Counted from the stretch's first letter, positions 52,900 to 62,423 are shown. The stretch: DNA of 64,000 nt from Uliginosibacterium paludis (GCF_039631355.1 NZ_JBDIVF010000002.1:620001-684000); one strand, 5' to 3'. A program made the numbers and translations. The notes: generated by a model from the sequence alone, not told the origin.

Positions 52900-54168
52900 A
52901 TGGCCCAGTACGATCTGGCGCAAAGCCTCGATCTGCCCAAGCGCACCGTTGCGCTGGTCCTTGCCGGCGGCCGGGGAAGCCGGCTCAAGCATCTCACCGA
53001 TCGCCGCGCGAAGCCCGCGGTCTATTTCGGCGGCAAGTTCCGCATCATCGATTTCGCCCTGTCGAACTGCCTCAACTCCGGCATCCGGCGCATCGGCGTG
53101 ATCACGCAATACAAGTCGCACAGCCTCCTGCGTCACCTGCAGCGCGGCTGGGCCTTCCTGAAGCCGGAGATGAACGAGTTCATCGACCTGCTGCCCGCAC
53201 AGCAGCGCACCGACGAGGAAAGCTGGTACCGCGGCACGGCAGACGCGGTGTATCAGAACCAGGACATCATCGCGAGCTACCGCGCCGACTATGTGCTGGT
53301 GCTCGCGGGCGACCATATTTACAAACAGAATTACGCGCTGATGATCGCCGACCATGTGGCCAAGGGCCGCGAGTGCACGGTCGGCTGCATTGCCGTGCCG
53401 AGGGAAGAGGCTACGGCCTTCGGCGTGATGGCGGTCGATGAGAACAACCTCATTACCGACTTCGTCGAGAAACCTGCCGATCCGCCGCCGATGCCGGGCC
53501 ATCCGGATCTCGCGCTGGCGAGCATGGGGATCTATGTGTTCAACGCGCGCTACCTCTACAAGGAGCTCGAGCGCGACATGGCGGATCCTGACTCCAAGCA
53601 CGATTTCGGCCAGGACATCATTCCACGTGCGGTGCGCAACGCGCAGGCCGCCGCGCACCCCTTCTCGCAATCCTGCGTGCGCAACCTGCCCACCGATGAG
53701 CCCTACTGGCGAGACGTCGGCACCATCGACGCCTACTGGGACGCCAACATCGACCTCACCGCCACCGTGCCGCAGCTCGACCTCTATGACACGCGCTGGC
53801 CGATCTGGAGCTACCAGGCCCAGCTGCCGCCGGCCAAGTTCGTGCACAACGAGCCCGGCCGTCGCGGCGCGGCGATCGAGTCGGTGGTGTCGGCCGGCTG
53901 CATCGTCTCCGGCGAGGTGGTGCGCAGCCTGCTGTTCAACAGCGTGCGCGTGCATTCGCATGCGCATGTGAGCTGGTCGGTGCTGATGCCCGGGGCGCAG
54001 GTCGGGCGGGGCGCCCGCGTGCATCGCGCGGTGGTCGATCGCGATTGCGTGATTCCCGACGGCATGGTCATCGGCGAGGACGCCGAGGCCGACGCCCGCC
54101 GCTTCTACCGCTCGGAGCAGGGCATCGTGCTCGTTACCCGCGACATGCTCAAGGCCCTGCAGGGCTGA
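52900..54168 (+). CDS. glgC: glucose-1-phosphate adenylyltransferase
   Basis: The 422-residue enzyme has the N-terminal nucleotide motif LVLAGGRGSRLKHLTDRRAK, FRIIDFALSNCLNSGI, FGVMAVDENN...FVEKP and a C-terminal left-handed beta helix. It forms ADP-glucose, the committed step of bacterial glycogen synthesis. The conserved N-terminal Arg/Lys region used for fructose-1,6-bisphosphate activation is present. A strong terminator follows before glgA. Confidence 0.96.
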   Translation: MAQYDLAQSLDLPKRTVALVLAGGRGSRLKHLTDRRAKPAVYFGGKFRIIDFALSNCLNSGIRRIGVITQYKSHSLLRHLQRGWAFLKPEMNEFIDLLPAQQRTDEESWYRGTADAVYQNQDIIASYRADYVLVLAGDHIYKQNYALMIADHVAKGRECTVGCIAVPREEATAFGVMAVDENNLITDFVEKPADPPPMPGHPDLALASMGIYVFNARYLYKELERDMADPDSKHDFGQDIIPRAVRNAQAAAHPFSQSCVRNLPTDEPYWRDVGTIDAYWDANIDLTATVPQLDLYDTRWPIWSYQAQLPPAKFVHNEPGRRGAAIESVVSAGCIVSGEVVRSLLFNSVRVHSHAHVSWSVLMPGAQVGRGARVHRAVVDRDCVIPDGMVIGEDAEADARRFYRSEQGIVLVTRDMLKALQG

Positions 54169-54170
54169 GA

Positions 54171-54203
54171 CGCCGGCCGCGCAGCTTGCGCGGCCGGCGT
54201 TTT
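54171..54203 (+). terminator. rho-independent terminator between glgC and glgA
   Basis: A 12-bp perfect stem CGCCGGCCGCGC/GCGCGGCCGGCG with an AGCTT loop and TTTT lies 2 bp after the glgC stop. Its strength implies reduced read-through into glgA or a separate glgA promoter. Confidence 0.8.
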
Positions 54204-54271
54204 CTCGGCATTGTCGCGGCTCGCACCCGCCCCTCCGGCGGGTGCGCCCGATCCTGCCGGAACCCATGCCG

Positions 54272-55717
54272 ATGAAAGTCCTGCACGTAGCTGCCGAAGT
54301 CTTCCCGCTGGTGAAGACCGGCGGTCTTGCCGATGTTCTGGGGGCGCTGCCCCAGGCGCTGATCGCCCGCAAGGCGGATGCGCGCCTTCTCCTGCCGGGC
54401 TTGCCGGCGATCCTCGATGCGGTGATTTCGCCGCACACCGTCTGCGAGATCGGCGCGGCCTTCGGCGCCGCCCGGGTGCGCCTGCTGCGCGCCACCATGC
54501 CCTTCAGCCAGGTGCCGGTCTATGTGATCGACGCGCCCTTCCTCTATCGTCGTCCGGGCAGCCCCTATCAGGCCTCGAACGGCGCGGACTGGCCGGACAA
54601 CCTGCAACGCTTCGGCCTGCTCGGCTGGGTGGCGGCGCAGCTTGCCGCGGGCGAGCTGGACGAGAGCTGGCAGCCCGATGTGCTGCATGCCCACGACTGG
54701 CATGCCGCGCTGGCCTGTGCCTATCTGTCGCAGAACCCGGCCGCCACCACCGGCACCGTCTTCACCATTCACAACCTGGCCTATCAGGGCCTTTTCGCGC
54801 TGGCGGACCTGCATCTGCTGGGCCTGCCGGCGGTTTTCGGCCGGCCGCAGTCGCTCGAGTTCCACGGCCAGCTCTCGCTCATGAAGGCCGGCCTCAAGTT
54901 CGCCCGCAAGGTCACGACAGTCAGCCACAGCTACGCCCGGGAAATCGCCACGCGTGAGTTCGGCTGCGGCCTCGAAGGCGTGATCCAGGGGCGCGGCGCG
55001 GATGTGTCGGGCGTGCTCAATGGCGTGGATTACGCGATCTGGAATCCTGAGCGGGATACCGGTCTGGCGGCCACCTACAGCGCAGCCGATCTCTCCGGCA
55101 AGGCCGCCTGCAAGGCGGCGCTGCAGCGTGAATGCGGTCTCGCACCGCGGCCTGAGGCGCTGCTGTGCGGCGTTGTCAGCCGGCTGACCTCGCAGAAAGG
55201 GCTGGACCTCATCCTCGCGGCGTTGCCCCATCTGCTCTCGCTCGGCGGCCAGCTGGTCGTGCAGGGCAGTGGCGACCCGGCGCTGCAGGCGGCGTTCCAG
55301 GCGGCCGTGGCCGCGCATCCGGGCCAGGTCGCGCTGCGCATGGTGTATGACGAATCACTGGCGCATCGGGTGATTGCCGGCGCCGACACCATTCTCGTGC
55401 CTTCGCGCTTCGAGCCCTGCGGCCTGACCCAGCTCTATGCGCTGCGCTATGGCAGCCTGCCGCTGGTGCGCGCCACCGGCGGACTGGCCGACACCGTGGT
55501 GGACGCCAACGAGCGCACGCTGCTCGACGGCACGGCGACAGGTTTCGTCTTCCGCGAGGCGACCGCGGGCGCCCTGCAGGCCACGCTCGACCGCATGGTC
55601 GCGCTCAGGCAGCAGCCCGACCGCTGGCAGCAGGTGATGCAGCGCGCAATGAGCCGCGAGTTCTCCTGGGACGTGGCCGCCCAGGGCTACATGGCGCTGT
55701 ACGACAGCATTGTCTGA
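54272..55717 (+). CDS. glgA: glycogen synthase (ADP-glucose, GT5)
   Basis: The 481-residue enzyme has the substrate-loop KTGGLADVLGALP near the N-terminus (EVFPLVKTGGLADV) and the GT-B C-terminal motif PSRFEPCGLTQLYALRYG. It elongates glycogen from ADP-glucose. I start at MKVLHV (54272), which is the usual beginning and has GGAA 9 nt upstream; ATG 54266 and 54242 are in frame. It is separated from glgC by a strong hairpin, so the two may be expressed at different levels. Confidence 0.95.
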   Translation: MKVLHVAAEVFPLVKTGGLADVLGALPQALIARKADARLLLPGLPAILDAVISPHTVCEIGAAFGAARVRLLRATMPFSQVPVYVIDAPFLYRRPGSPYQASNGADWPDNLQRFGLLGWVAAQLAAGELDESWQPDVLHAHDWHAALACAYLSQNPAATTGTVFTIHNLAYQGLFALADLHLLGLPAVFGRPQSLEFHGQLSLMKAGLKFARKVTTVSHSYAREIATREFGCGLEGVIQGRGADVSGVLNGVDYAIWNPERDTGLAATYSAADLSGKAACKAALQRECGLAPRPEALLCGVVSRLTSQKGLDLILAALPHLLSLGGQLVVQGSGDPALQAAFQAAVAAHPGQVALRMVYDESLAHRVIAGADTILVPSRFEPCGLTQLYALRYGSLPLVRATGGLADTVVDANERTLLDGTATGFVFREATAGALQATLDRMVALRQQPDRWQQVMQRAMSREFSWDVAAQGYMALYDSIV

Positions 55718-55738
55718 GCCGGGCGGGCCAGCCCGCGG

Positions 55739-56659
55739 CTAGACCGCTCCGGACTGCTGCGCACGCTGCTGGACCGCTTCGTGGCTGCGCCGGAAGGCGC
55801 TCACGGTGGCGAGCAGGGCCTGCAGCAGCGGGTTGTCGTCGCCGCGCCGCCAGGCGCAGTGGAGCAGGATCTCGGCCGGCACGGCGCCCGTCAGGGGGCG
55901 GTAGACCACGTTTGGCAGCTGCAGGTTGCGCACCGAGGCCGGCACCAGCGCAGTACCGAAGCCACCCGCCACCATCACCGCGGCGGTGATCATGTCGGGC
56001 GCGCGCTGGCCGATGCGGGGCTCGATGTCGTGATGGGCGAAGAGCTCGCGGGTGGCCGCGAACACGCTCCAGTTGTGCTCCCCGATCAGGGCCTCGTCAC
56101 GCAGCGATTCCACGCTGACCGCTTCGTGCCGTGACAGCGGATGGCGGGAATTGAGGGCGACCAGCACCGGCTCCGCGCAGACGGTTTCCACATGGAGTGT
56201 GTCGGACTCCGGCAGGTAGCGGTCGAAGGCAATCAGGATGCGGCCGCGCTGCAGGGCTTCGATCTGCTGACCCTTGGGGGCGCTGTGCAGCACCAGTTCG
56301 ACATCGGGATGGGCCGCCGAAAAGCTGTTGAGGATCTGCGGCACGAAGCCCAGCATCGCCGAGCCGAACACGCCCACGTCGAGCCGGCCGATGCGCCCCT
56401 CGCCGGCGCGCCGGGCGAGCTCACCGGCCTGGGTCATGTGCGCGGTGATCTGGCGGGCGTGCTCGAGATAGAGACTGCCCGCTGCGGTGAGCTCCACGCC
56501 CCAGTGCGTGCGGCGGAAGAGCTGCGTGCCGAGCTGCTCTTCCAGCAGCTGGATCTGGCGTGTCAGTGGTGGCTGCGAGATATGCAGGCGTGCCGCCGCG
56601 CGGCTGATGTTGCCTTCCTCGGCGACGGCGATGAAGTACTTGAGCTGGCGGAATTCCAT
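55739..56659 (-). CDS. LysR-family transcriptional regulator
   Basis: The 306-residue protein has a CatR/CbnR-like N-terminus (MEFRQLKYFIAVAEEGNISR, then HISQPPLTRQIQLLEEQLGT) and a periplasmic-binding-type effector domain. It is convergent with glgA and divergent from the phosphatase at 56864. CbnR-like members usually sense aromatic or dicarboxylic acids. The target and effector are unknown, and no catabolic gene is adjacent. Confidence 0.88.
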   Translation of the reverse strand: MEFRQLKYFIAVAEEGNISRAAARLHISQPPLTRQIQLLEEQLGTQLFRRTHWGVELTAAGSLYLEHARQITAHMTQAGELARRAGEGRIGRLDVGVFGSAMLGFVPQILNSFSAAHPDVELVLHSAPKGQQIEALQRGRILIAFDRYLPESDTLHVETVCAEPVLVALNSRHPLSRHEAVSVESLRDEALIGEHNWSVFAATRELFAHHDIEPRIGQRAPDMITAAVMVAGGFGTALVPASVRNLQLPNVVYRPLTGAVPAEILLHCAWRRGDDNPLLQALLATVSAFRRSHEAVQQRAQQSGAV

Positions 56660-56863
56660 GAGCGGCTCGGTGCAGGCGAGGCAGGAAGCTTACACCCGCG
56701 CCTTGCTGCGGGAACGGGCGTCCCGGCCGGCAAGCTGAGCCCGGCTCCGCGCCGCTGAGCCGCAGGAGGCGTCTGGATGCCGGATTCCTGTGACAATGGC
56801 ATCGCTGCCGCAGCGGGCCGGTGTTCAAGCCTGTCCCTTTTTCACTCTTCACGACCGAGCCAG

Positions 56864-57484
56864 ATGAAGCTGATTGTTGTGCGCCATGGCCAGACCGCGT
56901 TCAACCTAGAGGAACGCTACCTCGGTGCGCTGGATCCGGATCTGAATGCCAATGGAATTTCGCAGGCACAGGCGATTGCGCCGCATCTGCCGGCCTGGCC
57001 GGACGTGGTGATTTCCTCACCGCTGCGGCGTGCCCGCCAGACCGCTGACATCGTGTGCGCGGCGCTGGGCGTGCAGGCCGGAATCGATCCGGCCTTCCGT
57101 GAGCGTCATGTAGGCGTGTATGAAGGCCTGACGCGGCAGGAGGCCGAGGCGCGGTATCCGGAACTCTGGGCCCGGAACGTCACGCGGCTGTGGCATGAGG
57201 CACCTCCCGGCGGCGAGAGCATCTCGGCGGTGTTCCATCGTGTCCATGCCGGCCTCGGCCGCCTGCTGGCGCAGCAGGGCAGCGCGACCGTCCTGCTCGT
57301 CGCCCATGGTTTCGTGGCCAAGGTGCTGCGCGCGCTCAGCGGTGCGGGCCTGGCGGACTTTCACGACTGGCAGCTGAAGAACGGCCAGAGCCTCGTCCTG
57401 CAGATCGATACCGCAGCCGGTCTGCTGTCTCCGGCCGCGCTGGATGCGCTGGACGTGCAGCCGCCACAGCCACCGTCTGCCTGA
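56864..57484 (+). CDS. histidine phosphatase family protein (phosphoglycerate mutase-like)
   Basis: The 206-residue protein opens MKLIVVRHGQTAFNLEERYL, with the RHG phospho-His motif. It has SSPLRRARQTA, the acid-loop ERHVGVYEGLTRQEAEARYP and the second His in VLLVAHGFV. Members include cobalamin phosphatase (CobC) and broad-specificity phosphatases; no cob genes are nearby, so I keep it unnamed. ATG 56864 has only a weak GAG upstream. Confidence 0.85.
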   Translation: MKLIVVRHGQTAFNLEERYLGALDPDLNANGISQAQAIAPHLPAWPDVVISSPLRRARQTADIVCAALGVQAGIDPAFRERHVGVYEGLTRQEAEARYPELWARNVTRLWHEAPPGGESISAVFHRVHAGLGRLLAQQGSATVLLVAHGFVAKVLRALSGAGLADFHDWQLKNGQSLVLQIDTAAGLLSPAALDALDVQPPQPPSA

Positions 57485-57487
57485 TCC

Positions 57488-58819
57488 TCAGTCCTTTTTA
57501 TCTGCCAGCTCGTTGAACCAGCGCTCGATGTGCATGTAGCCGCTGGCGTCCAGCTCGCGCGCATCCTTCGGGTTCTTCGGGTCGAGGCCGTGAGCGATTT
57601 CCCAGTCATCCGGAATGCCGTCGCCGTCGCTGTCGAGCGCTGCGGAGCCTGATTCGAGCTGCGGCCAGCCGCCGACATCGTTCTGGGTGTCAATCAGGCC
57701 GCCGGTGCCGCTGCGGACCTGGCGGATCACGCGTTCATCGACCGCATCGCGCTTCGGCACGGTGGTGCCAGCCCGGGCGAGCACCTGCTCGTAGGCGGTG
57801 GCCGCGTCGGTGGTGCTCAGGGCCGGGGCGGGGAAGGGCGTCTCGCTGAGCGTGAACACGGCCGGCGGATTGTTGCTCTCGGCGCCGATGAAGTTGCCGG
57901 CGGCTTCGCTGATTTCGGGGTGGCCGTCGACGAGGTTGCCGGCGAGGTGGAAACGCGTCTTCGCGTCGGCAAAGCGGGTCAGGGTGACCGGCAGCAGCTT
58001 CTTCGTGCTGGGGCCCGGCTTGAGATAGTTGGCCACGTAATTCACGCTGATGTTGCCGTCGATGGTGCCGCTGGCGTAGCTGCCCCAGTCGTAGATCACG
58101 TTGTTGCGGAAGTCGAAGGTGGGCGAGGGGTAGAAGGGCTTGCCGTAGTTGTCGCCGAAGCGCGGGCTGCGGCCCAGATGATGGGCCCACAGATTGTGGT
58201 GCAGGCTCACGCCGCCGGTGGCCCGCAGCAGGCTGCCATAGCCGTGCGCGCCCTTCTTGTGGCCGGCGTTGCGCAGGCTCTCCGAGATGACGGACCACTG
58301 GATCGTGATGTCGCGGATGTCGCCGGACGGCGAGAGCGTTTCATCGACCGACCAGCTGGCCGAGACATGGTCGAGGATGATGTTGCGCGCGCCGTCCATG
58401 ATCGACACGGCATCGTCATCCCCGCTGCGCTCGTTGCCGTGACGGATGCGGATGTGCCGGATGATCAGGTTGCTGCCGGTGATTTCGAGCGGTGCGCCGC
58501 GCAGCGTGATGCCGCCACCCGGTGCGGTCTGCCCGGCCACGGTGATGTTGCTGTTCGAGATGCGGATCGGCGAGCTGAGGCGGATTTCGCCGCCGACCTT
58601 GAAGACGATGATCTTGGGCGAGTTGCTCCAGCCGGACAGCGCCGAGCGCAGGCTGCCGCTGCCGGAGTTGTCGAGGTTGGTGACGAATACCACCTCGCCG
58701 CCACGGCCGCCGGTGGCATTGGCGCCGAAGCCCTCGGCGCCCGGGAAGGCCGGCAGGGCCTGTGCGACAGCGGGCAGCAGGGCAAACGGAAGAAGGGCGG
58801 CGAGCGGTTTGAGCGACAT
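57488..58819 (-). CDS. secreted pectate lyase-like protein (right-handed beta helix)
   Basis: The 443-residue precursor has a signal peptide (about 1-21, LLPFALLPAVAQA) and then the PL1-type opening LPAFPGAEGFGANATGGRGG with repeated beta-helix rungs (IRISNSNITVAG, NLIIRHIRIRHG, ARNIILDHVSASWSVDE). The C-terminal DSDGDGIPDDWE is a thrombospondin-3/EF-hand-like calcium motif. Such lyases cut polygalacturonate by beta-elimination with calcium. It would supply galacturonides to the uronate systems of the window. It is convergent with the phosphatase gene (3 bp apart). Start at 58819 gives the best signal peptide. Confidence 0.85.
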   Translation of the reverse strand: MSLKPLAALLPFALLPAVAQALPAFPGAEGFGANATGGRGGEVVFVTNLDNSGSGSLRSALSGWSNSPKIIVFKVGGEIRLSSPIRISNSNITVAGQTAPGGGITLRGAPLEITGSNLIIRHIRIRHGNERSGDDDAVSIMDGARNIILDHVSASWSVDETLSPSGDIRDITIQWSVISESLRNAGHKKGAHGYGSLLRATGGVSLHHNLWAHHLGRSPRFGDNYGKPFYPSPTFDFRNNVIYDWGSYASGTIDGNISVNYVANYLKPGPSTKKLLPVTLTRFADAKTRFHLAGNLVDGHPEISEAAGNFIGAESNNPPAVFTLSETPFPAPALSTTDAATAYEQVLARAGTTVPKRDAVDERVIRQVRSGTGGLIDTQNDVGGWPQLESGSAALDSDGDGIPDDWEIAHGLDPKNPKDARELDASGYMHIERWFNELADKKD

Positions 58820-58951
58820 GATGTGACCGGAAACAGGTGGCAGGAACGCCATTCCATCAGGATTGGCGCCGGCAATAAAACGCTTTTGCACGAATCCGCC
58901 TTCCTGCGCGGCGCGGTGTTGCATGCCTGTCCGCCCGCAGGGTTCGGGACG

Positions 58952-58979
58952 AAAAAAAACGGCCGCATCTGCGGCCGTT
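58952..58979 (-). terminator. rho-independent terminator of the Do-type protease gene
   Basis: Minus strand stem AACGGCCGCA/TGCGGCCGTT followed by a run of eight T residues. Confidence 0.92.
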
Positions 58980-59030
58980 CAAACGACAGGGGCTGATGGG
59001 CACCCTGCGGGGGAGGAGACGTAGCGGGAA

Positions 59031-60518
59031 TCAGTTGGTGCGGACCACGACGAACTGTTGCACATCGCCGCGCTGGATCAGCAGCGGGATCGTCTTGCCG
59101 GCCGCTTCCACTGCCTTGCGCAGCTGGTCGGAGCTCGTGACCTTGGTGTTGCCGACAGCCAGGATCACGTCACCGCGACGGATGCCGCCGCGGGCGGCGG
59201 CTCCGGTCACCTGTTCCACCACCAGACCGGCAGCGATGCCGGCACGCTGGGCTTCACGGGCATTGATCTGACGGACGATCAGGCCGAGCTTGCCGCCGGG
59301 CGCTGCCGCGCTGCTGTCGTCATCGGCGCCGACCGCGACGCGCTCGTCAGCCTGCTCGCCGAGCTTGACGCTGATGTCGCGCACCGCCTTGTTGCGCCAG
59401 ACCTTGAGCTTCACTGCATCGCCGGGCGAGTGGTTGCCGATCAGGCGCGGCAGGTCAGCCGAGTCCGCGATCTTCGCGCCATCGACCTGCTGGATGATGT
59501 CGCCGGCCTGCAGGCCGGCCTTGTCGGCCGGGCCGTCCTGCTCGACGGAATTGACCAGTGCGCCTTCAGGCTTGTCGAGGCCGAAGGACTGCGCGAGCTC
59601 CTTGTCCATGCCCTGGATCACGACGCCCAGCTTGCCGCGCGAGACCTTGCCGAACTTCTGCAGCTTGTCCTTCACCTGCAGCGCGGTGTCGATCGGGATG
59701 GAGAAGGAGATCCCCATGTAACCGCCCGAGCGCGAATAGATCTGCGAGTTGATGCCGATCACTTCGCCATCGAGATTGATCAGCGGGCCGCCGGAGTTGC
59801 CCGGGTTGATCGCCACATCGGTCTGGATGAAATTGACATAGCTGTCGCCATCCAGGCGGCGTGCCTTGGCCGAGATGATGCCCGCGGTCACGCTGTTTTC
59901 GAGCCCGAAGGGTGAGCCGACGGCCAGCACCCACTGACCGGGCTTGCTGGCCTCCGGGTTGCCGGTTTTCACGAAGGGCAGGCCCTTGGCGTTGATCTTG
60001 ATGAGGGCCACGTCGGTGCGCTTGTCCGCGCCGATGACCTTGGCCTTGAACTCGCGCTTGTCGGTGAGCTTGACGGTGACTTCGGTGGCGCCATCCACCA
60101 CATGGGCGTTGGTCAGGATGTAGCCATCCGCACTCAGGATGAAGCCGGAGCCCACGCCCTGCTGCACGCGCGGCTGAGCCTGCTGGCCCTGACCCTGGCC
60201 GGGAATGCCGAAGCGGCGGAAGAATTCGAAGAAGGGGTCGTTTTCATCGAAGGGCAGCGCGGCCGGCGAACTCTTGTCGACGCTGGTGACGCTGATATTG
60301 ACCACGGCCGGCCCGACGGCTTCGACCAGACTGCTGAAGTCCGGCAGTGCGATCCGGCTGGCGGGTGCGGCAGTTGCCGCAGGTGCCGGCGCCGCTGCCG
60401 CCGCGGTGGCGGGCGTGCTGGCGTGGGAAGCGGAAATGCCGGTCGCATCGATGCAACCGGTGAATGCAATGGCGGCCACGCCGGAAAGCAGGGTCGCACG
60501 AAGCAGGGATTGACGCAT
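59031..60518 (-). CDS. Do-type periplasmic serine protease (DegP/MucD-like)
   Basis: The 495-residue precursor has a possible lipobox (AIAFTGC, Cys 21) and an Ala/Pro linker. An S1C protease domain has its triad in ILTNAHVVDG, RTDVALIKI and NPGNSGGPLI, and two PDZ domains follow (GVVIQGMDKELAQSFGL and GLIVRQINAREAQRAGIAA). This is the DegP/DegQ/MucD layout. It degrades misfolded envelope proteins. CGGAGGACCTCA precedes ATG 60518. If lipidated it would be tethered to the membrane, which is unusual. It is divergent from oxyR. Confidence 0.92.
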   Translation of the reverse strand: MRQSLLRATLLSGVAAIAFTGCIDATGISASHASTPATAAAAAPAPAATAAPASRIALPDFSSLVEAVGPAVVNISVTSVDKSSPAALPFDENDPFFEFFRRFGIPGQGQGQQAQPRVQQGVGSGFILSADGYILTNAHVVDGATEVTVKLTDKREFKAKVIGADKRTDVALIKINAKGLPFVKTGNPEASKPGQWVLAVGSPFGLENSVTAGIISAKARRLDGDSYVNFIQTDVAINPGNSGGPLINLDGEVIGINSQIYSRSGGYMGISFSIPIDTALQVKDKLQKFGKVSRGKLGVVIQGMDKELAQSFGLDKPEGALVNSVEQDGPADKAGLQAGDIIQQVDGAKIADSADLPRLIGNHSPGDAVKLKVWRNKAVRDISVKLGEQADERVAVGADDDSSAAAPGGKLGLIVRQINAREAQRAGIAAGLVVEQVTGAAARGGIRRGDVILAVGNTKVTSSDQLRKAVEAAGKTIPLLIQRGDVQQFVVVRTN

Positions 60519-60702
60519 TGAGGTCCTCCGGAATAACAGTGATTTCCTGTGCACCACGACATCGGCTTGCGTGGCACGGTGATTCCGACCCGGCCCCGCC
60601 GTAGGCGGTTCCGGGGATTTACATCTCGTTACGAAATGGGGTGGGGGGCGCAAACTTCAAGAGAGGTCGATTTCGATCAATCAGGCTATCCAGCGAGAGG
60701 CA

Positions 60703-60708
60703 TATAAT
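60703..60708 (+). promoter_or_regulatory. oxyR -10 hexamer
   Basis: A consensus TATAAT lies 52 bp before the oxyR ATG. No good -35 is at 17 bp (ATCAGG). CTAT at 60688-60691 resembles one OxyR tetranucleotide half-site, which would fit autoregulation. Confidence 0.5.
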
Positions 60709-60759
60709 TGAAAAATCCTATTCATCATCCGGTTCCGGACCGGATGTGCCGGAGCTGTC

Positions 60760-61674
60760 ATGACCCTCACTGATCTGCGATACATCGTTGCACTGGCACA
60801 GGAGCGTCACTTCGGTCGCGCGGCCGAGAAGTGCCATGTCAGTCAGCCGACCCTGTCGGTGGCCGTAAAGAAGCTTGAAGAGCAGCTGGGCGTGACGCTG
60901 TTCGAACGCAGCGCGGTGGATGTGAAAGTCACCGAAATCGGTCGTCATATCGTCGATCAGGCCGAACGCGTGTTGCGCGAGGCGAGCCAGATCCGTGATC
61001 TGGCTGAGGCTGGCCGTGACGCACTCTCGGGGCCCTTGCGCATCGGCGTGATCTTCACCATCGCACCCTACCTGCTGCCTTCACTGATTCCGCTGCTGGC
61101 CGAGCGTGCTCCCCGCATGCCGCTGGTGATCCAGGAAAACTACACCCACAAGCTGGCCGAGCAGCTCAAGAAGGGCGAGATCGATGTGGCGGTGCTGGCG
61201 CTGCCTTTCGTGGAGCAAGGCATCGTGACTCAGCCGGTGTATGACGAGCCCTTCCGGGTCGTGATGCCCTCGAATCATGCGTGGTCCGGCTTCCGCGAGC
61301 TCACCACCCAGCAGTTGCAGGAGGAGCCCCTGCTGCTGCTGGGCGCCGGCAATTGCTTCCGCGATCAGGTTCTGGAGGCCTGCCCGCGCTGTGCGCATGG
61401 CACCGGGCTGCAGAAAACGATGGAAGGCAGTTCGCTGGAAACCATCCGTCATATGGTCGCCACCGGTCTGGGCGTGACCGTGCTGCCGGCGGCTGCGGCG
61501 GATCCGCTCGTGGAGAGCCAGAAGCTGGTGGCGGTGCGCCCCTTCGCCGAGCCGGCCCCGAGCCGGCGCGTGGCGATTGCCTGGCGCGTGACCTATCCGC
61601 GGACCAAGGTCATCGATCTGCTGCGCGGTGCGATTCTCGACAGCCATCTGCCGGGCGTCACACCGGTGGGTTGA
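60760..61674 (+). CDS. oxyR: peroxide-sensing LysR-type regulator OxyR
   Basis: The 304-residue protein has the OxyR N-terminus (MTLTDLRYIVALAQERHFGR, SQPTLSVAVKKLEEQLGVTL). The redox pair is at exactly C199 and C208 (GAGNCFRDQVLEACPR), as in E. coli OxyR. Hydrogen peroxide forms a disulfide between them and switches transcription of defence genes. GGAG lies 5-6 nt before the ATG. A bidirectional terminator follows. Confidence 0.95.
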   Translation: MTLTDLRYIVALAQERHFGRAAEKCHVSQPTLSVAVKKLEEQLGVTLFERSAVDVKVTEIGRHIVDQAERVLREASQIRDLAEAGRDALSGPLRIGVIFTIAPYLLPSLIPLLAERAPRMPLVIQENYTHKLAEQLKKGEIDVAVLALPFVEQGIVTQPVYDEPFRVVMPSNHAWSGFRELTTQQLQEEPLLLLGAGNCFRDQVLEACPRCAHGTGLQKTMEGSSLETIRHMVATGLGVTVLPAAAADPLVESQKLVAVRPFAEPAPSRRVAIAWRVTYPRTKVIDLLRGAILDSHLPGVTPVG

Positions 61675-61707
61675 GCGAGCGGCCGGTTTGCCGGCCGGCG
61701 CGCAATG

Positions 61708-61735
61708 AAAAACGCCCGGCAATGCCGGGCGTTTT
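61708..61735. terminator. bidirectional rho-independent terminator (oxyR / DUF799)
   Basis: Stem ACGCCCGGC/GCCGGGCGT with an AAT loop is flanked by AAAA on the left and TTTT on the right, so it works for both convergent units. Confidence 0.9.
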
Positions 61736-61751
61736 ACCGTGCAGGTCCGCG

Positions 61752-62423
61752 TCAAGGCCGGTTGCCGGTGTCCTTGCCGTATTCCGGCGAGCGAGGCCCG
61801 ACCAGAATGCCGGAGGGGCCGGGCGAGAGCAGGCGCTGGCTGGTGATGCCCGCGATTTCGTGCCCCTTTTCGCCGATCGTATTCACGATCTGGTCGATCG
61901 CAGCCTTGACCAGTGCGCCGATCAGCCCGTTGTTGTTGCTCTGACCCTCGCCGCTTGAAGCACGGGCACTGCCTTCCCAGAGCGTTTCGCCGCTGCGCAG
62001 ATCGAGCAGCCGGGCCTTGGCAGCCACCACCGTGTCACTGCGGATGACGGCGTAGCTCGTGCCGTACTCGGTGATCTCCACATACAGCGCCGCATCGGCT
62101 CCGAAGATTTCGCGGAGCTTGGCGGTGCTGACGGCGTGCATTTCATCCGGGCTGTTGAGGCCGTTTTCCTTGAAGGTCCGGGTGACCAGCGCAACCGGGA
62201 AAACGTAATAGCCTGCTTCGGCCAGCGGCATGCTCATGTGAGCGAGCAGGCTGTTGGAGGCCAGGATGTCGGGCGACTTGTTGACCGGCGGCAGCACCAG
62301 AATCGATTTCGGCTGTGCACGGCGGAAGGCGCTGTAGTCATACGGTTGCCGGGTTGCGCAACCGGAGGCGAGCAGCGCCAGCAGTGCGACGCCGGCCCAT
62401 TTCAGCAGTGATGACAGGTTCAT
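61752..62423 (-). CDS. DUF799 (GNA1162-type) lipoprotein
   Basis: The 223-residue precursor has a lipobox at LLALLASGC (Cys 22). The mature part has the DUF799 pattern KSILVLPPVNKSPDILASNS and GYYVFPVALVTRTFKENGLN. The Neisseria homologue GNA1162 is an outer-membrane-associated lipoprotein with a TolB-like fold. Its ATG overlaps the DUF4810 stop. It is the third gene of the csgG-DUF4810-DUF799 operon. Confidence 0.88.
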   Translation of the reverse strand: MNLSSLLKWAGVALLALLASGCATRQPYDYSAFRRAQPKSILVLPPVNKSPDILASNSLLAHMSMPLAEAGYYVFPVALVTRTFKENGLNSPDEMHAVSTAKLREIFGADAALYVEITEYGTSYAVIRSDTVVAAKARLLDLRSGETLWEGSARASSGEGQSNNNGLIGALVKAAIDQIVNTIGEKGHEIAGITSQRLLSPGPSGILVGPRSPEYGKDTGNRP

